From: Mycobacterium sp. 852014-52450_SCH5900713
Lineage (GTDB): Bacteria > Actinomycetota > Actinomycetes > Mycobacteriales > Mycobacteriaceae
Length of the DNA stretch: 37,259 nt
Assembly (NCBI RefSeq): GCF_001667075.1
Contig: NZ_LZIL01000036.1
Location: 1-37,259 of the forward strand
Reading direction: 5' to 3'
Below are positions 33,132 through 37,259 of this stretch, piece after piece. Below the pieces are notes generated by a model, which was not told the DNA's origin, did no database searches, and saw only the letters and a list, made by a program, of their open reading frames with translations. Position 1 is the first letter of the stretch. Each line of letters begins with the position of its first letter. Made by a program: the position numbers and the translations under genes.

Positions 33132-34151
33132 TCAGCCGGAAGCAGGTTCGCTGAGCTTGACCAGCGTCTTGCCGATGTTGACTCCGGTGAACAGGCCATT
33201 GAGGGCGTCTACGCACGATTCGATGCCGTCGAAAATGGTTTCCCGGTGCTTGAGTCGGCCCTCGGCCTCCCACTGCCGGAGCGCGGCGAACGCCTCGTCG
33301 AAGCGGCCCCACTGGTCGAGGGCGTTGAACCCCTGCATCAAGGCGGTCTTGGACAGCAGGTTCACGTAGTTGGCCGGCCCCGGGTGCTCGCCGGTGAGGT
33401 AACTGGAGATGACGCCGCACAGGACGACGCGGGCACGCGGGGCCAAGCGGCCCAGCACCGCGTCGAGGATCGGCCCGCCGACGTTGTCGAAGTACACGTC
33501 GACGCGCCGCGGGCAGTGTTGCTTGAGCGCCGCCGCGAGGTCGTCGTTCTTGTAATCGATGCAGGCGTCGAACCCGAAGTGCTCCACCACCGCCCGGCAC
33601 TTCTCCGGCCCGCCCGCGATGCCCACCACCCGGGCGCCGGCGATCTTGGCGATCTGGCCCGCCACCGATCCGGTGGCGCCCGCGGCCGCCGAGACCACGA
33701 CCGTTTCCCCGGCCTTGGGCCGCCCGATGTCGGTCATCCCGAAATACGCGGTGGCGCCGGTCGGCCCGTACACCGACATGATCGCCAGTTGGTCGTCCTC
33801 GCCCGGGATGGGCGTGCTGAACAGGTCGTCGCGGATGATCGCGTACTCGGAGAAGCCGGTCAGCGTGGTGACGACGTCGCCGACGGCATAGGCATCGCAG
33901 CGCGACGCGACCACCTCGCCGATCCCGGCCGCGCGGATGACCTCGCCCAGCTGGACCGGCGGAAGGTAGCCCGGCTGGTCGTCGAGCCACGTGCGGGCGG
34001 CGGCGTCGATCCCTACGTAGGTGGTGCGCAGCAGCGCCTCCCCGTCCGCCGGTTCGGGCGCCGCGGTGGTGACCAGCTCCGTGTCACCGGGCTGAACAAG
34101 CCCCGTGGGGCGGCGACGCAACAACACCTGACGGTTCGGCAACTCGGGCAC
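33132..34151 (-). CDS. MDR-family NADP-dependent oxidoreductase
   Basis: 339 residues from GTG 34151 (VPELPNRQVLLRRRPTGLVQ). Longer in-frame starts would overlap the divergent gene, and this start gives the normal family length. The N-terminal GroES-like domain is followed by YGPTGATAYFGM, the nucleotide-binding AAAGATGSVAGQIAKI and GIAGGPEKC, then DVYFDNVGGPILDAVL and GVISSY, all typical of the PTGR/leukotriene B4 dehydrogenase and CurA subgroup. There is no zinc-binding Cys set. It likely reduces alpha,beta-unsaturated carbonyls. M. tuberculosis lacks it at this position as far as I recall, so it is an insertion in the conserved order. Confidence 0.9.
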   Translation of the reverse strand: MPELPNRQVLLRRRPTGLVQPGDTELVTTAAPEPADGEALLRTTYVGIDAAARTWLDDQPGYLPPVQLGEVIRAAGIGEVVASRCDAYAVGDVVTTLTGFSEYAIIRDDLFSTPIPGEDDQLAIMSVYGPTGATAYFGMTDIGRPKAGETVVVSAAAGATGSVAGQIAKIAGARVVGIAGGPEKCRAVVEHFGFDACIDYKNDDLAAALKQHCPRRVDVYFDNVGGPILDAVLGRLAPRARVVLCGVISSYLTGEHPGPANYVNLLSKTALMQGFNALDQWGRFDEAFAALRQWEAEGRLKHRETIFDGIESCVDALNGLFTGVNIGKTLVKLSEPASG

Positions 34152-34207
34152 GATGCAGAAACTACCGAACCGCCCGAAATCAGCCGCGGGAATGGCATAT
34201 TCAATCG

Positions 34208-34873
34208 ATGGCAGCAGACGACGACCCGGAGGAGCGGATCCGGGAACTCGAGCGCCCGCTCGCCGAGGCGGCGCAGGCATCCGAAGCGGGTAGTGCGCAT
34301 CCCGCCGGCCAGGCCTATTCGCCCGGGCCGCCGGGCCCTCCGCCGCCACCGCCCGCGTGGACCTACGGCGGCGCGCCGCCGCAGCGTCCCTCCGGCAATC
34401 GCATGTGGTGGATCGTGGGCACGGTCATCGTCATCGGCATGCTGGCCCTCGCCGGCGGCATCGCCGCCTTCGCGGCCCACCAACTTTCCGGTGTCCGCTC
34501 GATCATCAGCTCCCCGCCGACCATCACCTTCGGTCCCCCGGGTGGCACCGCACCGTCGACCACCCGGACCACAACACCCGGGCCGTCGACCTCACCGGTA
34601 CCGGCGCCGGGCGACAAGATCAGTGTCTCCGGGGTCGGCGAGAACCGGACGATCGCCTGCAACGACAACATCGTGATCGTCCGCGGCGTGTCCAACACGG
34701 TGGTGATCAGCGGCCACTGCGCGAGCCTCACCGTGTCGGGCATGCAGAACCAGGTCACCGTCGACGCCGTCGACAGCATCGACGCCTCCGGCCTGAACAA
34801 CAAGGTCACCTACCACTCGGGCGCGCCGAATGTCAGCAACGCGGGTAGCGCGAACGTCGTCCAGCAGGGCTGA
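34208..34873 (+). CDS. Membrane-anchored DUF3060 protein (Rv0314c homologue)
   Basis: 221 residues. A charged helix (DDDPEERIRELERPLAEAAQ) and a Pro/Gly-rich linker are followed by one transmembrane helix (MWWIVGTVIVIGMLALAGGIAAFAA), a Thr/Pro-rich stalk (TTRTTTPGPSTSPVP) and a C-terminal parallel-beta-like repeat region: TIACNDNIVIVRGVSNTVVISGHCASLTVSG, NQVTVD, NKVTYHSG. That repeat is the DUF3060 pattern. The two Cys are spaced for a disulphide. It starts 56 bases from the divergent oxidoreductase and ends three bases from the convergent Rv0313 homologue. Confidence 0.88.
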   Translation: MAADDDPEERIRELERPLAEAAQASEAGSAHPAGQAYSPGPPGPPPPPPAWTYGGAPPQRPSGNRMWWIVGTVIVIGMLALAGGIAAFAAHQLSGVRSIISSPPTITFGPPGGTAPSTTRTTTPGPSTSPVPAPGDKISVSGVGENRTIACNDNIVIVRGVSNTVVISGHCASLTVSGMQNQVTVDAVDSIDASGLNNKVTYHSGAPNVSNAGSANVVQQG

Positions 34874-34876
34874 GAT

Positions 34877-35278
34877 TCAGGAAGGCTCGCCGGGTTCCTC
34901 GTCAGGGGAATCGTCGTCGAGAACGCTGACCGCGATGCCGTAGGGCAGGAACCGCACCTTGCGCTGGGGGTCGACGTTGTTCTTGTTGGCCCGCAGCGCG
35001 TCGAGCTCGGTCGCATAAACCTGTTCGACGTGCGCGCCGCCGTTCGCGTCCACCGTGTAGATGGCCCAGACACCGTCTCCGGCCTCGCCGGTGGTCTCGG
35101 GCTGCTGGCGGGGGCGCCGCGACAGGTCTTCGAAGAGCGACGACCACCCGGTCCGGGCTCCTGGCGCCGCGACAAACTTGCTGACCCGCTCGAACATGTC
35201 GCGCAGCCCCTCGCTGCCCTCGCGGATCACTCGATCGAACTCGTCGGGATCAAATCCGAACGCACCGTATTCGCCCAC
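34877..35278 (-). CDS. Conserved hypothetical protein (Rv0313 homologue)
   Basis: 133 residues from GTG 35278. Helical N-terminus (FDPDEFDRVIREGSEGLRDMFERVSKFV), a variable middle, then a strand-helix-strand unit (GVWAIYTVDANGGAHVEQVYATELDALRANKNN...VRFLPYGIAVSVLDDD) and an acidic tail. No membrane segment. It follows the Rv0312 homologue by 67 bases on the same strand, as in M. tuberculosis, so it is probably co-expressed and may work with it in the cytoplasm. Function unknown. Confidence 0.85.
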   Translation of the reverse strand: MGEYGAFGFDPDEFDRVIREGSEGLRDMFERVSKFVAAPGARTGWSSLFEDLSRRPRQQPETTGEAGDGVWAIYTVDANGGAHVEQVYATELDALRANKNNVDPQRKVRFLPYGIAVSVLDDDSPDEEPGEPS

Positions 35279-35345
35279 GCGACCTCCTCGCCGCTCATGT
35301 CGTCACCGCCCAGTGTGCGCGCACTCGCGGCCGGGCGCCACGCCC

Positions 35346-36704
35346 TTACGGCGCCGGCGGCGGGGGCGGCGCCGGCGGGGTGATGGGAATCGGCACCGTG
35401 ACGAACGGGAAATGCAGGTACATCGTCACCGGCGGCTGCGCGGGCGCGGCCGGTGGCGGAGGCGGCGGGGCCGCCGGGGCCGGCGCGGGAGCCGGCCGCT
35501 GGGCCGGCGGGGGCGTGTACTGCGGGGCCGGCCGATTCGGAGCGCGGTAGACCGGAGCCGCCGGCGGCGGCTTCTGCGTTTGTGGCGCTGGCTGCTCGGC
35601 CACCGGCGGGGCCGGCTGCGGGGCGGCCACCACGGTCGGGGCCGGCGGTGGTGGCGCTGGGGCGGGTGGCTGCGCCGCCGGCGCAACGCTCGGCGGTGCG
35701 GCCGGCACCTGCTTGGCCGGGGTGGCGACGCTGACCCGCGGGTTCTGCGGCGCGGTGGATCCCGGCCGATCGGAGGCCAGCGAAAACAGCACCACGCCGG
35801 CGACCACCGCGGCGATCCCGGCCAGCGCGCTTCCGGCGAGGAACATGGGTCTGCGCCTGCGCGGGGTCACGTCGTCCTCGTCGGCGACGGCGCTGTAGGC
35901 CAGCGCATCGGCGGTCGTGTTGCCCCAGACGTCCAGGTAGGTCGGGCCGATCGGTCGGGGACTCACTTCCCCGGTGCCCGGGTCGAGCGCGTATGCCAGG
36001 GCCGCCGTGGACGAGGCGAACAGCGGCGCGTTCGCCGACGCCAGCGCCGCTCCGCGGGCCAGCGCCATCTCCGGCTCCTCCGGGGCTGTCACCTCGAGCG
36101 GGGTCGCCGCCTCGAGCGCGGGCTTGACCGCCACGATGTCCGTACCGCAGCCCACCAGGAAGACGCCGTCCGCCCGGCCCCCCCGCGAGTTGAGCCCGGC
36201 GACCATCGTCGCCAACTCGGCGGCGAGCGGCTCCTGGGGGGCGTGCGCCAGCTGCTGGCGGTGCAGATCGACGATCGAACCGTCGGAGACATCGACAACG
36301 GCCAGCGTCGCGGTCTCGGGCTCGACGAACAGCATCGCGATGTGCGCGTAGTCCAGGGCGGACCCGACCGTCTGGGCCAGCGCGGCCGCGGCCAGCAACG
36401 GGGACACCAGCATGACGTTGCCCATGCCGTGGCGGCCCATCGCATCCCGCAGTGCGCCGACGCCGGCGGGGTCCGTCCACGTCACTCCGGTCGACACCAA
36501 TCGGTAGCCGCCCGCGAGCGCGCCTTCCCGGGTGCCGTCGATCGCGGCAAGCACTTGGTCGACCGCCCCGACAGTCACCGAGCCTGCGCCGCCGGCGACC
36601 GCGAACTCGTCCTGTTCGACGGTGACACCGTCGGCGCTCTGGCCCTCGATGACCACCAGGCGGACCGTCTCGGGAGCCATCGAGACCCCCAGCACGATGT
36701 CCAC
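35346..36704 (-). CDS. Rv0312 homologue: DUF7159 membrane protein with Pro-rich tail
   Basis: 452 residues from GTG 36704 with GGAGG upstream. Conserved family elements are MDIVLGVSMAPETVRLVVIE, FVEPETATLAVVD, and VGCGTDIV...ALARGAALASA. The transmembrane helix is near residues 300-322 (LAGSALAGIAAVVAGVVLFSLA). The ~130-residue outer tail is Pro/Ala-rich, with APPPPAP repeats and a final FPFVTVPIPITPPAPPPP. Synteny with Rv0313 and Rv0314c homologues makes this the positional counterpart of Rv0312. Phosphate-binding residues expected of a working Hsp70/actin-type ATPase are replaced, as in its paralogues at the left end. Confidence 0.9.
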   Translation of the reverse strand: MDIVLGVSMAPETVRLVVIEGQSADGVTVEQDEFAVAGGAGSVTVGAVDQVLAAIDGTREGALAGGYRLVSTGVTWTDPAGVGALRDAMGRHGMGNVMLVSPLLAAAALAQTVGSALDYAHIAMLFVEPETATLAVVDVSDGSIVDLHRQQLAHAPQEPLAAELATMVAGLNSRGGRADGVFLVGCGTDIVAVKPALEAATPLEVTAPEEPEMALARGAALASANAPLFASSTAALAYALDPGTGEVSPRPIGPTYLDVWGNTTADALAYSAVADEDDVTPRRRRPMFLAGSALAGIAAVVAGVVLFSLASDRPGSTAPQNPRVSVATPAKQVPAAPPSVAPAAQPPAPAPPPPAPTVVAAPQPAPPVAEQPAPQTQKPPPAAPVYRAPNRPAPQYTPPPAQRPAPAPAPAAPPPPPPAAPAQPPVTMYLHFPFVTVPIPITPPAPPPPPAP

Positions 36705-36809
36705 TTACGCCTCCACAGTCCGCTGATTTGCTCCGGGATCCTCCATGAGGACATCACCGGATAGACCCCGCCCGACCGGGTAACACCAAACCTACCCGCG
36801 CGGGCCCGG

Positions 36810-36828
36810 GCGCGCTTCTAGAGCGCGC
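36810..36828. terminator. GC-rich hairpin downstream of the right-edge gene
   Basis: GCGCGCT (36810-36816), loop TCTAG, AGCGCGC (36822-36828), a perfect seven-bp stem located 31 bases past the stop of the minus-strand gene at 36860. No T-run. Confidence 0.5.
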
Positions 36829-36859
36829 TCAGCAGGGACGCTTCGGGCGGCTGGGGCGG

Positions 36860-37259
36860 CTAGTAGCCCGGGCTCAGGAACGGATTCTGGGAGTTCCCCG
36901 GGTACTGCGGGTACTGCTGCGGATACTGCGGATACGGCGTGTACTGCGGCGCCTGCGTCTGCGGGGCCTGCGTCTGCGGAACCTGGATCGGAATCGGTAC
37001 CGGAAGCAGCGGGACGTGGATCCACTCGGTGGTCATCGGCACCGTCGTCGTTGGGGTCGTGGTGGTCGACGGCGGGGGCGGCTCCTCGCTCGTGGTCGAC
37101 GGCGGTGGCGGGGGCGTCGTCATGGCCGTCGTCGTCGGCGCCTGAGTCGACGGCGGGGCGGTGTGCCGCGGGGTCCACACCGGTGGGGCCTGCGTGGTGA
37201 CCACCACCGGCGGGGGCGGTGGCGGCGGCGGTGTGCTCGTCGGGGTCGGCGTGTAGGTG
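36860..37259 (-). CDS. C-terminal Pro/Thr/Gln/Tyr-rich tail of a membrane protein, cut by window edge
   Basis: An open frame enters from the right edge (TYTPTPTSTPPPPPPPP...) and stops at 36860. It is Pro/Thr-rich (PPSTTTTPTTTVPM), then has IHVPLLPVPIPIQVPQTQAP and a Tyr/Pro/Gln-rich end (QYTPYPQYPQQYPQYPG) finishing NPFLSPGY. The HVPLLPVPIPI segment resembles the VTVPIPITPP segment in the tail of the adjacent Rv0312 homologue. I infer a fifth member of that family, lying upstream of it, with its folded domain outside the window. Confidence 0.75.
   Translation of the reverse strand, partial: TYTPTPTSTPPPPPPPPVVVTTQAPPVWTPRHTAPPSTQAPTTTAMTTPPPPPSTTSEEPPPPSTTTTPTTTVPMTTEWIHVPLLPVPIPIQVPQTQAPQTQAPQYTPYPQYPQQYPQYPGNSQNPFLSPGY

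Noticed and set aside
35061..36764. Plus-strand 567-codon open frame
   Set aside because: Antisense to the Rv0313 and Rv0312 homologues, with Arg-rich composition typical of high-GC shadows.

Overview
The window is chromosomal DNA of a slow-growing Mycobacterium; I infer a relative of the M. avium complex from gene content, not from a search. GC is high, GTG and TTG starts are common, and the chromosome carries mycobacterial families (Rv0312-like proteins, MmpS, DUF732, GAP/Sap, L,D-transpeptidase). Read on the minus strand, the gene order follows the M. tuberculosis Rv0312-Rv0313-Rv0314c-Rv0315 ... Rv0320-dcd (Rv0321) neighbourhood as I recall it, with extra genes inserted.

Layout. 1-4500: three tandem minus-strand membrane proteins of the Rv0312/DUF7159 type, whose N-terminal domain looks like a degenerate Hsp70/actin fold and whose outer tail is Pro- or Gly-rich. 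4607-5879: dcd and an exported M15-peptidase-like protein (Rv0320 homologue). 6053-6126: tRNA-Gly(CCC). 6080-18944: a 12.8-kb integrated element bounded by a perfect 47-bp repeat of the tRNA 3' half. 19121-23438: small exported or membrane proteins, including an MmpS-like protein, a DUF4189 protein, an L,D-transpeptidase and a DUF732 pair. 23459-26247: a polyol dehydrogenase/xylulokinase operon, probably for D-arabinitol. 26244-32145: a PAP2-diacylglycerol kinase fusion, an HEERH protein, two GAP-family exporters and a GT-C glycosyltransferase. 32146-37259: GH16 glucanase, MDR oxidoreductase, Rv0314c, Rv0313 and Rv0312 homologues, and the tail of a further Pro/Thr-rich protein.

The element is the most unusual part. 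It has the parts of a phage satellite rather than a complete prophage. They are a tyrosine integrase, two small winged-helix/excisionase-like proteins, a primase-polymerase/helicase whose 3' end runs into an iteron cluster (candidate origin), a phage-type CxxHGG zinc protein (possible TerS), and one HK97-like capsid protein with no portal, protease, large terminase or tail genes. It also carries a small serine recombinase preceded by nested inverted repeats. Between the tRNA and the integrase sits a lower-GC restriction module: one PD-(D/E)xK nuclease and two different methyltransferases. A leader with three mutually complementary segments (15775-15866) could form alternative hairpins. I infer an element that excises, replicates, may use or remodel helper-phage capsids, and protects its host with a restriction system.
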